This document shows, one piece after another, positions 44,727-53,086 of a stretch of DNA of 64,000 nt. The notes under the pieces were generated by a model. It saw only the letters and a list, made by a program, of their open reading frames with translations, was not told where the DNA came from and searched no databases. The stretch comes from Treponema medium (GTDB lineage Bacteria; Spirochaetota; Spirochaetia; Treponematales; Treponemataceae), in assembly GCF_017161265.1 (NCBI RefSeq), contig NZ_CP031393.1, positions 1,488,001 to 1,552,000 on the forward strand. Direction: 5' to 3'. A program made the translations under genes and the position numbers. Position 1 is the stretch's first letter. Each line of letters opens with the position of its first letter.

Positions 44727-44897
44727 ATGGCTTATAAGATCTCCGATGCTTGCGTTAATTGCGGTGCATGCGAGGGTGAATGCCCCGTAGGCGCTATCAG
44801 TGAAGCGAATGGAGTACGGGTTATCGATGCTGATGCTTGCATCAGCTGCGGTGCATGTGCCGGCGTTTGTCCTACGGAAGCAATTTCCGAAGAATAA
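44727..44897 (+). CDS. 2[4Fe-4S] ferredoxin
   Basis: 56 residues from the ATG at 44727 with AAGGAG upstream. The two clusters have the clostridial arrangement, CVNCGACEGECP and CISCGACAGVCP, eight cysteines in all. It carries electrons at low potential, for example for pyruvate:ferredoxin oxidoreductase or hydrogenase in this anaerobe. It appears monocistronic. Recognition is certain; partners are not in the window. Confidence 0.95.
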   Translation: MAYKISDACVNCGACEGECPVGAISEANGVRVIDADACISCGACAGVCPTEAISEE

Positions 44898-44943
44898 CGT
44901 TTAGGTTTCTTGGCGGCAGTTCTGGAACCGCAAATTTAATCTA

Positions 44944-44980
44944 AGGAAAACCTCTGAAAACTTCGGTTTTTAGAGATTCC
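44944..44980. repeat. Family E hairpin after the ferredoxin gene
   Basis: GGAAAACCTCTGAAAAC pairs imperfectly with GTTTTTAGAGATTCC, loop TTCG. It lies about 45 bases after the ferredoxin stop and may end that transcript, though it has no T run. Confidence 0.5.
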
Positions 44981-44983
44981 TAT

Positions 44984-45142
44984 ATGCAAGACGGTTCGGT
45001 ATGCACAGGCTGCCGCTATTATTTTATTCGTGCGGATTGTTTAATACCCCAGCGCTTTGCCGGAATAAAGGGTATTAAAGCTAACTGCAAACCACTTTAT
45101 AAGAACAATCATAGCCCGAGTCTCTGCATTGGGATATGTTGA
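44984..45142 (+). CDS. Doubtful 52-codon cysteine-rich ORF
   Basis: It starts MQDGSVCTGCRYYFIRADC and contains six cysteines, two as CxxC, ending CIGIC. No ribosome site is evident. Part of it (GTGCGGATTGTTTAATACCCC) resembles a short repeat also found at 47645, so the frame may be accidental. It lies between the ferredoxin gene and the envelope operon; apart from it the gap holds only the hairpin at 44944. Confidence 0.25.
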   Translation: MQDGSVCTGCRYYFIRADCLIPQRFAGIKGIKANCKPLYKNNHSPSLCIGIC

Positions 45143-45160
45143 TTACAAAAGGTTTTAAGC

Positions 45161-45565
45161 GTGAAAGAGTATTTTCACAAACTGGCGGCTGGTTATAAGT
45201 TTCTATTTTTAAAGGCGTGTACATTTGTTTTGCTTTTAGGAGTTTGCCTTCTTTTCAGTTTTTGTATTGTCTATCCACTCTGGTTGTTGGCAACTCGGTA
45301 CACACAGGCTTATACGGCTATCAGTCTCTTGCTTTTTTTAGCGCTTCTATTGTTTTTCATTGTTAAGCGCAGTATAAAAAGCTATAAAGCTCATCCACGA
45401 AGGTTTCTGCATTCACTCATAAAAAAGCTCATTCTCTTTGGGGGATTGATCCTCTTCTTTATATTTATTTTTGCTTATCATCGTATCTTGGCCTTATCGG
45501 TGCTTATTCTCTCGCTTGTATTGTACGGTTTCGTAGCCTTTGGGTTTTCGGAAGACCGGATATAG
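45161..45565 (+). CDS. Membrane protein of unknown function, first gene of envelope operon
   Basis: 134 residues from a GTG with AAAAGG upstream. Four hydrophobic segments are visible (ACTFVLLLGVCLLFSFCIVY, AISLLLFLALLLFFIV, LILFGGLILFFIFIFAY, VLILSLVLYGFVAFGF). No domain is recognised. It precedes a LysM/M23 peptidase gene by 11 bases and is probably cotranscribed with it. Confidence 0.6.
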   Translation: MKEYFHKLAAGYKFLFLKACTFVLLLGVCLLFSFCIVYPLWLLATRYTQAYTAISLLLFLALLLFFIVKRSIKSYKAHPRRFLHSLIKKLILFGGLILFFIFIFAYHRILALSVLILSLVLYGFVAFGFSEDRI

Positions 45566-45576
45566 CGTTCTCTGTG

Positions 45577-46509
45577 ATGAAAAAATTTCCGCTCTGCTGT
45601 GCACTTATTCTTTTTATTCATATTATTGCGGCAGCCGAGTACGCGGAACTGCCACTTATACCGGAGCTATCTCCTCAAAATCATATTTTTCAGCAATATA
45701 GCGATGATGTCCTCTATGCACGGAAGGCGCTTGCAGCGGGAAAAACCGCTCGTGAATTGCCCCTGCAATTTTATCGCTATAAAGCACAAAAAGAAGATAC
45801 CGTTATCCGGATTGCAGCCCGATGCAGTATCCCTTATGATGCGCTGATCACTTTAAACGGTATCGAATCCGTTAAAACCAATATTTCAGGTAAAATGCTC
45901 TTGCTACCGACTTTACCGGCGCTCTATCTCCCCGAAAAAGCGGTTTCGGATATCGAAAAATTGACCGAAGCGCTGAGTAAAAAGCTTAAAACCGAGTCCT
46001 TTTCAATTACGCTTCCTTCTGCTGCAAACCCCGGAAAAAAAATACGGGTGGAATGCTTTCCGAATGCAATGCTTGACAGCACCGTGCGCAGCTTCTTTTT
46101 TGTTCCGTTCTATCGGTTTCCGTTGCAGCATGCCGTTGTTACTTCTGACTTCGGTATGCGGAAAAACCCTTTTACCGGAAAATCAACTTACCATGCCGGT
46201 ATTGATCTTGCCGCCCCAACCGGAAGTCCTGTCTATGCCTGTGCTGCAGGCACGGTTATTGAAATCGCATATAGCAACATCTACGGCAATTATATTCTTA
46301 TTCGCCATGATGACGGCCGGGAAAGTCTGTACGGTCATTTAAGCAAGGTTCAAGCCCGCTTGTATGAAAAGGTAAAATCAGGTATAGTGATAGGGTATGT
46401 CGGTTCTACAGGACTTTCCACGGGACCGCATTTACACTTTGAGGTACGCGAGCAAGGAAAAGCGAAAAATCCGTCCCTTTTCATCGATACAAAGAAAGCA
46501 AAGTCATGA
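45577..46509 (+). CDS. LysM and M23 peptidase, exported
   Basis: 310 residues from the ATG at 45577. A signal peptide (MKKFPLCCALILFIHIIAAA) is followed by a LysM-like segment (YRYKAQKEDTVIRIAARCSIPYDALITLNGI) and a C-terminal M23 LytM domain with the Zn ligands H-AGIDLA and GPHLHFEVRE. It should bind peptidoglycan and cut its cross-bridges in the periplasm; all catalytic histidines are visible. It overlaps the next gene by four bases (ATGA), so the two are translationally coupled. It is one of two M23 proteins in the window; the other pairs with bactofilin. Confidence 0.9.
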   Translation: MKKFPLCCALILFIHIIAAAEYAELPLIPELSPQNHIFQQYSDDVLYARKALAAGKTARELPLQFYRYKAQKEDTVIRIAARCSIPYDALITLNGIESVKTNISGKMLLLPTLPALYLPEKAVSDIEKLTEALSKKLKTESFSITLPSAANPGKKIRVECFPNAMLDSTVRSFFFVPFYRFPLQHAVVTSDFGMRKNPFTGKSTYHAGIDLAAPTGSPVYACAAGTVIEIAYSNIYGNYILIRHDDGRESLYGHLSKVQARLYEKVKSGIVIGYVGSTGLSTGPHLHFEVREQGKAKNPSLFIDTKKAKS

Positions 46510-47489
46510 AACAGCTCTTGTGTATAACATCATATTTTTTCTTTTTTTCCATTTCTTTTTTTTACCCTGACAGTTTTAGGGTCAGCAATATGCATTCGTA
46601 TGTCTTTGACAGGGAAGTATTTGCGCCTGTTTCGCTCAGCATCGGTTATAATGATGCGGTTTCATTTGCGGTTAAAAGTGATTTTTTGTTTTTGGAAGGG
46701 ATAGAACTTGAAATAAAGCAGGATAAGATAAGTATGAATTATCCCAATTCCATCGCTTATACGGTGTATACCGATATTAAACCTGAACCTTCAAAGAAAT
46801 ATATCGACTATTCTGCAAAAAAAATCAGTACAGCACTGCTGCCGAATAGGTTTTCGCATATTCTGAGAATTCCCGTAAAAAAAGACTACAATTTTAAACA
46901 TATAAAAAATAGTGAACTTTTACCGTATAGCAGTAGGGTCGCTGTAAGTCCTGTTATGCTGCGGCTGAATCCGGTTATGAAAGGCTTGCCTGACGATTTT
47001 GAACGAGCCTCTTTTACGGTTATTATTCGTCCCTTGCTGATTGCTGAGGGCGGCTTACAGTTGAAGCTTCAATTCCCCGAAAAGGAACAGAAACCTGTTA
47101 CTGTGCAGCTGAATAACGAATATCTTACGCAGTTCGAAGATTTGCAGCTGTTATTGCCGGGGACATATTCGATAAGTATCAGTTCGGATGCATACCGAAC
47201 CGAAATGCGCTCCTGTATTATTGAGCGAGGTAAAATTACGCAACTGGAAGTTCAGTTGAAATCTATTACGCCGTTACTGCACATACAAGCGCCGGAAAAT
47301 GTGGCAGTATTCCTTGATAATCAAGAGATAACGCTTTCAAAGGAACCGCTGCCGGTTGCTGTGGGAGGGCATACCATAGTCTTTAAGATGGGAACGTATG
47401 AACTAACCCGTCAAATTACCGTTGAGGAAGGAAAGACCTACGAAATGACAATGACGATGGATGTTCTCTTGCAGGAAATTGCAGATTAA
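46506..47489 (+). CDS. Exported protein with PEGA-like C-terminal repeats
   Basis: 327 residues. An N-terminal signal (CITSYFFFFSISFFYPDSF) leads to a beta-rich domain of about 200 residues without recognised family, then two PEGA-type units: LLPGTYSISISSDAYRTEMRSCIIERGKITQLEVQL and PVAVGGHTIVFKMGTYELTRQITVEEGKTYEM. PEGA domains are small surface-associated beta folds. It is the last gene of the operon, coupled to the M23 peptidase through the overlapping ATGA, and it is followed by a hairpin and terminator. Confidence 0.7.
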   Translation: MKQLLCITSYFFFFSISFFYPDSFRVSNMHSYVFDREVFAPVSLSIGYNDAVSFAVKSDFLFLEGIELEIKQDKISMNYPNSIAYTVYTDIKPEPSKKYIDYSAKKISTALLPNRFSHILRIPVKKDYNFKHIKNSELLPYSSRVAVSPVMLRLNPVMKGLPDDFERASFTVIIRPLLIAEGGLQLKLQFPEKEQKPVTVQLNNEYLTQFEDLQLLLPGTYSISISSDAYRTEMRSCIIERGKITQLEVQLKSITPLLHIQAPENVAVFLDNQEITLSKEPLPVAVGGHTIVFKMGTYELTRQITVEEGKTYEMTMTMDVLLQEIAD

Positions 47490-47537
47490 AATAAAATGCA
47501 TTAAGGTTTAGCACATCGAAGCCGATATATAAAGTAT

Positions 47538-47616
47538 CGGTCGGTTAGTTCCCCTCCCACCCATTAATCGACCGATAGCCAGACGGCGGGCCGGTTCTTT
47601 AACCGGCTTTTTTTTT
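47538..47616 (+). terminator. Hairpin plus intrinsic terminator after the envelope operon
   Basis: TATCGGTCG/CGACCGATA (47538-47580) encloses a C-rich loop, then GCCGGTT CTTT AACCGGC (47590-47607) is followed by nine T residues. The second is a standard intrinsic terminator. The first hairpin may be part of a small RNA, but no promoter is evident. Confidence 0.8.
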
Positions 47617-47662
47617 GTGTAACAAAACTTACCGCAGATTTATTCGTGCGGAGGGTTTAATA

Positions 47663-47683
47663 CCCCGACGCTTTGCGTCGGGG
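47663..47683. terminator. Hairpin at the 3' end of the small barrel gene
   Basis: CCCCGACGC TTT GCGTCGGGG, a perfect 9-bp stem lying just past the stop of the minus-strand gene at 47691. No T run follows, so termination may be weak. Confidence 0.5.
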
Positions 47684-47690
47684 GTGTCTT

Positions 47691-48383
47691 TTAAAAGACG
47701 AATTGAACACCGGCTTTGATATTTAACGAATGTGCAATTTTCCCTGATGCGTTTGAATTTTCTGTTATGACGGGATCAGTGTTACCAATTTTTGTTTTGG
47801 TTTTCATGTATACAGGGGCATATAAAGTATCAGATATGCCGCCGTAGATTCCTACCATTTTGGTAAACATATAGGAAACATTCAGATTGACGCCGCCGCC
47901 GATATTGACTTGCGATTTTTCTTCTTTTGTTGTTACTAAAAGCTTAGTATACGTGTAGTTTCGCCCGCTTCCACCGATGCCAAGACCGAACCCGAGTGTA
48001 AGATCCATCTTTTTTACAGGATGAAATACATAGAAAAACCCGAATTGGCTGTCGATTACATACGTCAAGTCTCCTTTCCATCTTTTTATAGTAATTGTCT
48101 TGTCGTTATAGTTTCCTATACGGCTTTTATCAATAATTTTTTGTCCGAACGCAAAGTTGGCTGATCCATATACCCCGAAATTTTGAACGAACTCAACACC
48201 GAATAAGACATTCAGACCGCCGGTATGGGTTGCCCATGAAGTTTTATTTTCGCTGCTGTTGGTGGTGTGGCTGCTAAAATAGGTATAGACCGGTCCCACA
48301 TCAAGGCTCATCTTTACGTTGGCGGAAAGAAAGCCTACCGAAAATACGGTGAGTAAACAGAGAATACAAATTCTTTTTTTCAT
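47691..48383 (-). CDS. Small outer-membrane beta-barrel protein
   Basis: 230 residues from the ATG at 48383; AGGAGG is nine bases upstream, while an ATG three codons earlier touches the ribosome site. A signal peptide (MKKRICILCLLTVFSVGFLSA) leads to amphipathic beta strands rich in aromatic and glycine residues (VGPVYTYFSSHTT, LGFGLGIGGSGRNYTYT, GVNLNVSYMFTKMVGIYGG) ending in FVF?; the last residue is Phe, typical for a barrel. This fits an OmpW/OprF-like eight-stranded porin or surface barrel. No specific function is recognised. It is a single gene. Confidence 0.75.
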   Translation of the reverse strand: MKKRICILCLLTVFSVGFLSANVKMSLDVGPVYTYFSSHTTNSSENKTSWATHTGGLNVLFGVEFVQNFGVYGSANFAFGQKIIDKSRIGNYNDKTITIKRWKGDLTYVIDSQFGFFYVFHPVKKMDLTLGFGLGIGGSGRNYTYTKLLVTTKEEKSQVNIGGGVNLNVSYMFTKMVGIYGGISDTLYAPVYMKTKTKIGNTDPVITENSNASGKIAHSLNIKAGVQFVF

Positions 48384-48409
48384 ATAGTTCATCCTCCTAA
48401 AAAAGTATG

Positions 48410-48448
48410 AGCATCGCTAAAAACTTGGTTAGCTTTTAGCAATGTTCA
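48410..48448. repeat. Family E hairpin upstream of the barrel gene
   Basis: GAGCATCGCTAAAAAC pairs imperfectly with GCTTTTAGCAATGTTC. Between here and 48735 only a half copy of a family B end (CTTTTGAAAATA near 48514) is seen. Confidence 0.5.
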
Positions 48449-48734
48449 TATCAAGTATGGCACTTTTACCGGTTTCAGTCAATGAAACGAAAAGGGTAAA
48501 GACATTAGAACTGCCTTTTGAAAATAGTCTGCTATGAAAAGTCAAGGGGTTAAATGGAAGTTTTGTGGCGGTTGCGAAATATCAAAATCAGGAGAGAAGA
48601 AAGAAAGGTATATCAGGGTAAATACATCAGGCATTCTTTGGAGTCCCCTGTAAATTAACATGCCTCGACACAGAGCATCCAAACATTAAAGTCTCCGCAC
48701 CAATAACAGACCGTCTACAACACCTCCAAATCCG

Positions 48735-49046
48735 CTATACCAGTGCATGTACCATTTTTTTTATGATTTCCATCTGATAAGGGGTGAGTTTTATAAGATC
48801 ATGCGTGATATCCTGTATATCGCTATGCTTTGAATTATAAATCGGATCCTTTCCCGTAACCAAATACTCAACAGAAACGCCAAGTACCGACGCTATTTTA
48901 ACGGCTGTTTCCACATTCGGTAAAACTCCGCGCGCATCTATATACGACAAAAATGTACTGTTACTGATTCCTACTTCCGCGGAGAGTTCTTTTACGAGCA
49001 ATCCTTTATATTCAATCTCTTGTCTAAGCCTATCCTTAAAGCTCAT
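48735..49046 (-). CDS. XRE-type helix-turn-helix regulator
   Basis: 103 residues. The N-terminal HTH reads LRQEIEYKGLLVKELSAEVGISNSTFLSYIDARGVLPNVETAVKIASVLGVSVEYLVTG, the standard XRE/lambda-Cro type fold. The C-terminal 35 residues (IYNSKHSDIQDITHDLIKLTPYQMEIIKKMVHAL) would make a short dimerisation helix. It is divergent from the GltS-type symporter gene, and the 110-base space between them contains three similar 16-bp palindromes, so this protein is the natural candidate to bind them. Confidence 0.85.
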   Translation of the reverse strand: MSFKDRLRQEIEYKGLLVKELSAEVGISNSTFLSYIDARGVLPNVETAVKIASVLGVSVEYLVTGKDPIYNSKHSDIQDITHDLIKLTPYQMEIIKKMVHALV

Positions 49047-49056
49047 AGCCGCAGAA

Positions 49057-49134
49057 TATCATAATCTTGATGTTAAAGACTTGACAAAATCAATATCTTG
49101 TTTAATATTTATTTATAACATCAAAATATTGATG
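49057..49134. promoter_or_regulatory. Three evenly spaced operator copies and the symporter promoter
   Basis: CATCAAAATATTGATG (49119-49134) is a perfect 6+4+6 palindrome. Related 16-mers are at 49057-49072 (TATCATAATCTTGATG, 13 of 16 matching) and 49088-49103 (AATCAATATCTTGTTT, weaker). Their starts are exactly 31 bp apart, three helical turns. A promoter, TTGACA at 49081 and TAATAT at 49103, reads towards the symporter; the middle copy lies in its spacer. Confidence 0.7.
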
Positions 49135-49156
49135 CAAACCGAGAGAGGAGGAATCT

Positions 49157-50512
49157 ATGTCTTTATGGGATATTGTAACCGATGCGGGACTTTTAGGCGC
49201 ACTGCTGCTTGTCGGTCAATTTTTAAGAGCTAAGGTCAAGTTTTTTCAGTCCATACTGATGCCGGCTTCGCTGATAGGAGGTTTTATCGGTTTGGCTCTT
49301 GGGCCGAGCGGTTTTCAGATATTGCCGTTCTCAGCTCAATTAACAAAGTATGCAGGGGTGCTTATCGCAGTTGTGTTCGCCTGTACGCCCATCGGAGATA
49401 AGCCTATCTCAAAAAAAGAGATAAAAGGCGTAGGCGGTTTCTTCTATCAAAATACGGGCATCCTGATGTTGCAGTATGCAGCAGGAATGGCTTTAGCGCT
49501 TGGAATACTCAATAAATTGTGGCCCGGGCTGAACGATGGTTTCGGTTTGCTGATGGCAACCGGATTTTACGGCGGACACGGGACTGCCGCTGCTGTTGGT
49601 GCGATTTATAAAGAGCATGGATATCCTGAATTTTTCGATTTAGCAAACGCATCGGCTACAGTCGGATTAGTCGGCGGTATTGTTATCGGTATGATTATTA
49701 TCAACTGGGGAACGCGGAAAGGCTATACAAACTATGTTGAATCGCCGAAGCAGCTTCCCGAATATATCCGTACGGGGCTTATTCCTGAAAGTCAGCAAAA
49801 AAGCGGCGGAAAAATCACGATTTCAAATATGTCTTTGGATCCGCTCGCATTCCATATAGGAATCATTATGATCGCTACTATGTTGGGTAAATGGTTCTCG
49901 AGTATGGTGCAGCGTCAAGTGAGCTGGCTTTCCATTCCGGTATTCGTTTCCGCATTACTCTTCGGATATATCATGCAGTTCTTTTTAAAGAAAACCGGCG
50001 CCGCCAAATATGTTGACAGATACACCGTACAAAGAATGAGCAGTACCTCAACGGATTTATTGGTTATATCCGCCATTGTCGGGCTCAAACTCAATGTTAT
50101 TGCCGCAAACTTCGGGCCGCTTTTAATCAGTTTTGTATTCGGCCTTATCCTTAATATTGTATGGTTTCTGTATGTCGGTAAATATAGTTCGTCTAAAGAT
50201 TGGTTTGAGCGGGCTATTATGAATTACGGCCGTGCAAACGGTGTTATCGCAACGGGTGTATTGCTCAGTAGGGTTGTTGACCCTGATCAAAAATCGCGAG
50301 GTTTGGAAGATACCGGTATAACGGACTTGCTTAACAGACCTATTGCAATCGCTTTACAGGCATTACCTCCTATCTTTATTGCGATGGGCGGAGTATATCC
50401 GATGTATACAACATTAGTTATGTGGGCAGGGTTTATCGTGTTAACGGTTGTAGCCTTAGCATTTAAGTGGTGGACACCCGGAAAGATGCAGTATTCAAAA
50501 GGAGATGAATGA
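49157..50512 (+). CDS. GltS-type sodium/dicarboxylate (glutamate) symporter
   Basis: 451 residues, about ten membrane spans. GltS features: FLRAKVKFFQSILMPASLIGGFIGL near the N-terminus, the duplicated pore-loop region FYGGHGTAAAVG, and the second half TSTDLLVISAIVGLKLNV. GAGGAGG precedes the ATG. The family imports glutamate with Na+; other dicarboxylates or 2-oxoacids are possible. It overlaps the following dehydrogenase gene by four bases (ATGA), so import and oxidation/reduction are probably linked. It should be controlled by the divergent XRE regulator through the operator copies at 49057-49134. Confidence 0.88.
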   Translation: MSLWDIVTDAGLLGALLLVGQFLRAKVKFFQSILMPASLIGGFIGLALGPSGFQILPFSAQLTKYAGVLIAVVFACTPIGDKPISKKEIKGVGGFFYQNTGILMLQYAAGMALALGILNKLWPGLNDGFGLLMATGFYGGHGTAAAVGAIYKEHGYPEFFDLANASATVGLVGGIVIGMIIINWGTRKGYTNYVESPKQLPEYIRTGLIPESQQKSGGKITISNMSLDPLAFHIGIIMIATMLGKWFSSMVQRQVSWLSIPVFVSALLFGYIMQFFLKKTGAAKYVDRYTVQRMSSTSTDLLVISAIVGLKLNVIAANFGPLLISFVFGLILNIVWFLYVGKYSSSKDWFERAIMNYGRANGVIATGVLLSRVVDPDQKSRGLEDTGITDLLNRPIAIALQALPPIFIAMGGVYPMYTTLVMWAGFIVLTVVALAFKWWTPGKMQYSKGDE

Positions 50513-51594
50513 GTATGATGAAGTACGATATAATGCATTTTGAAGCTCTTGGTAAGGAAGCGGAGTTTTTAAAGAATATAACAGAAGAACTGCAAAAGAA
50601 AGGCGCATTGCCTACTTCTTTTACCTCTTTAATTACGCCGTTGACTATTCAAGAGTACTTGAAAGAAAATACTGTTGATTTACCCGATATCATCACGACG
50701 AAAACGCATTCGAAATTGCCGGATACGTATGTTAATAATGGAATTAAAAAAAGCGTTATTACACGAAGTGCCGGGTATGACCATTTTGAGCATCTGCAAT
50801 ACAAGATTAACTTAGCAAGTTTAAGAGAATATTGCATTGATGCCGTTGCACAAACCGCAATAAAATTCCTGTATTGCACAACAGGCAATTTAAATGAGTA
50901 TTCGGATAACACAAAGATTTTTGAAAGAAAAAATACCAAATCTTTTATTGAACTGAGAAAAAACAGGGTTGCCACCGTGTACGGTGTCGGAAAGATCGGT
51001 AAACGGATTTATGAAGACCTTGAGGCAAACGGCGTAACCGTTCAAGCAGTGGATATTCGTGAAAATGAATTGAAGGAGATGGCAGAATACAAAGACTGCC
51101 GTTTTACGGATCGCGATACTGCTATTGTAAATTCCGATATACTCATCAATGTAATGAATTTAACAAAAGATAAAAACAGCAGGTTTTATAATGCAGGGTA
51201 CTTTGATGAAACGTATCTTTTAAAAGCAAGAAAACCGTTGATTTTTATCAATGTTACAAGAGGAGAAATTGCTCCTGAAGCAACGTTGCTGAAGCTCTAC
51301 AGAGAAGGGAAGATTATCGGTGTCGCGGCAGATGTGTTCAGCCAAGAGTCTGAATTAACGGATTACTTGCGGGCAAACGATTTTACTGGGTGCCAAAATG
51401 AAAATATTCTAGCAGCGAAAGAAATTATCGATGAAGCACTGGCAAGGAAATCGAATTTCTATGTACAGCCCCATCAAGGATTCAATTCGGATATAGCAGC
51501 AAAGACAAAAGCTGCGGAAGCAATGAACCATGTTGTATTCTGGTTGAATAACGGTAAAGATCACTTTAAAGAACAATTACCGTATTATACATAG
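50509..51594 (+). CDS. D-isomer-specific 2-hydroxyacid dehydrogenase
   Basis: 361 residues; AAGGAG is upstream, and the ATG at 50509 overlaps the symporter stop as ATGA (an internal ATG at 50515 is possible). The Rossmann loop VYGVGKIGKRIYEDL lies near residue 160, and the catalytic set is present: VTRGE (Arg), ADVFSQE (Glu), QPHQGF (His). The fit is to the D-lactate/D-hydroxyisocaproate branch of the 2-hydroxyacid dehydrogenases, which reduce 2-oxoacids with NADH. With a GltS-type importer upstream, 2-oxoglutarate or another 2-oxo acid from a branched or dicarboxylic acid would make sense, but the substrate is not evident from sequence. Confidence 0.85.
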   Translation: MSMMKYDIMHFEALGKEAEFLKNITEELQKKGALPTSFTSLITPLTIQEYLKENTVDLPDIITTKTHSKLPDTYVNNGIKKSVITRSAGYDHFEHLQYKINLASLREYCIDAVAQTAIKFLYCTTGNLNEYSDNTKIFERKNTKSFIELRKNRVATVYGVGKIGKRIYEDLEANGVTVQAVDIRENELKEMAEYKDCRFTDRDTAIVNSDILINVMNLTKDKNSRFYNAGYFDETYLLKARKPLIFINVTRGEIAPEATLLKLYREGKIIGVAADVFSQESELTDYLRANDFTGCQNENILAAKEIIDEALARKSNFYVQPHQGFNSDIAAKTKAAEAMNHVVFWLNNGKDHFKEQLPYYT

Positions 51595-51595
51595 G

Positions 51596-51634
51596 GGCAC
51601 CTCTAAAAATCTAACCGAGTTTTTAGAGGTGCTC
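51596..51634. repeat. Family E hairpin after the dehydrogenase gene
   Basis: GGCACCTCTAAAAATC pairs with GTTTTTAGAGGTGCTC in a long stem starting two bases past the stop codon. It may serve as the operon terminator, without a T run. Confidence 0.6.
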
Positions 51635-51719
51635 AATATCTCCGACACTCTGCGTCGGTGTGTCCATAAGTTCGTCCATACAGGTAATGAGGATGTCATT
51701 TGTTGAGGTTTTTGCCGTT

Positions 51720-51856
51720 CTATCTTGGATTCATTCGCAGTCCGTCGAGAAAAAGTATTGGGTATAATTTCTCCAGCGGACGGTTGCGCCGCTGCCGAAC
51801 ATCCTCAATGACGGATTCTGCTACCCGAAAAATCAATTCGGGCAAAACCTCCGCCC
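51720..51856 (-). pseudogene. Remnant of an IS256-family (mutator) transposase
   Basis: A start-less frame reads AEVLPELIFRVAESVIEDVR, then RNRPLEKLYPILFLDGLRMN and stops. The segment PLEKLYPILFLDGLR matches the catalytic Asp region of IS256-type transposases (PLExxYPIvfLDAl). Only about 45 codons remain. It is adjacent to the right half of a family A element, so it is the only trace of a classical transposase in the window. Confidence 0.65.
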
Positions 51857-51862
51857 CATAGA

Positions 51863-51907
51863 CATTCTGCGGAATTTGATCTGTCTATCTGTTTGATACG
51901 ATTACCC
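51863..51907. repeat. Family A right-half remnant
   Basis: GACATTCTGCGG and the end GTTTGATACGATTACCC (51891-51907) match the right side of the family A elements; the left half is missing. From 51907 to the asnA start I see only an imperfect AAATTT hairpin of family D. Confidence 0.65.
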
Positions 51908-52043
51908 TTCTTCTAAAATAAACCGTCTGAAATTTTGAGCACAATTCCGCACAAAAGGGATACAACCACACCCTTGTTTTTTCCCTAAAAAAAAGATAGA
52001 TTGATATATTCTTCACAAAAATCATTAAGGAAAGTCAGAGCTT

Positions 52044-53081
52044 ATGCCGCATCTTTATATTCCCGAACACTACCGGCCGGTTTTGACCGGTAAAGAAACA
52101 GAACAGGCTATTGTCCGTATCAAAAACTTTTTTCAGCTCACTTTATCGACCCGTTTGAACTTAACCCGTGTTACAGCGCCGCTCTTTGTTCCCAGAGGAA
52201 AGGGCTTGAACGATGATCTGAACGGCACGGAGCGGGCAGTGCATTTTCCGGTAAAGGATATGAACGAGCAGGCACTTGAGATTGTACACTCGCTTGCAAA
52301 GTGGAAGCGAGTCAAAATAGCGGAAATGGGATTAAAGTCCGGCTTCGGTATTTATACGGATATGAATGCGATTCGAGCTGATGAGGAACTTGATAATATC
52401 CATTCGCTGTATGTCGATCAGTGGGATTGGGAGCTTGCGATGGAGAAGGCTGACCGAACGCTCGATTTCCTGAAGGCAACCGTAGAAAAAATATATGATT
52501 GCTTAAAGTGTACCGAGTTTTTTATCTATGATAACTATTCAGCAATCGAGCCGATTCTGCCGAAGCATATCACCTTTATCCATGCAGAAGATCTCTATGC
52601 GCAGTATCCCAATCTTTCCGGAAAGGAACGAGAACGAAAGTGCGCCCAACAGTACGGCGCTGTTTTTTTAATCGGCATTGGTGCCCCACTTGCGAACGGA
52701 GTACCGCACGATGGCAGGGCGCCCGACTATGACGACTGGATTACTGCAACCGGCGGCGGACGGCACGGATTAAACGGAGACTTACTGGTATGGAATCCCG
52801 TATTAGAGGATGTGCTTGAGCTCTCTTCGATGGGAATCAGGGTAAGTCCTAAAACGATGAGGGAACAGCTTGCCGCCCGCAACTGCATGGAACGGGCATC
52901 GCTGTTTTTTCATACCAAGCTGCTGAACGGAGAGCTGCCCCAAACTATCGGTGGGGGAATCGGGCAGTCGCGGCTCTGTATGTTCTTCTTGCGGAAAGCC
53001 CATATCGGTGAAACGCAGGTTTCGGTATGGCCCGATGATATGCGGGCACAGTGCGCGGGACGAAGTATTCTGTTATTATAG
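52044..53081 (+). CDS. asnA: Aspartate-ammonia ligase
   Basis: 345 residues, the family length. Motifs: LTRVTAPLFV, ERAVHFPVK, VHSLAKWKR, the class II synthetase-like QWDWE, and the C-terminal GGGIGQSRLCMFFLRKAHIGE. It makes asparagine from aspartate and ammonia with ATP to AMP. Ammonia set free by amino-acid fermentation would serve as its nitrogen source. AAGGA lies upstream of the ATG. It is a single gene, flanked on both sides by hairpin repeats. Confidence 0.95.
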   Translation: MPHLYIPEHYRPVLTGKETEQAIVRIKNFFQLTLSTRLNLTRVTAPLFVPRGKGLNDDLNGTERAVHFPVKDMNEQALEIVHSLAKWKRVKIAEMGLKSGFGIYTDMNAIRADEELDNIHSLYVDQWDWELAMEKADRTLDFLKATVEKIYDCLKCTEFFIYDNYSAIEPILPKHITFIHAEDLYAQYPNLSGKERERKCAQQYGAVFLIGIGAPLANGVPHDGRAPDYDDWITATGGGRHGLNGDLLVWNPVLEDVLELSSMGIRVSPKTMREQLAARNCMERASLFFHTKLLNGELPQTIGGGIGQSRLCMFFLRKAHIGETQVSVWPDDMRAQCAGRSILLL

Positions 53082-53086
53082 AATGG

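Noticed and set aside
47538-47580. Riboswitch or small RNA
   Set aside because: A single 9-bp stem with a C-rich loop and no recognised aptamer core or promoter; it is better treated as part of the termination region.
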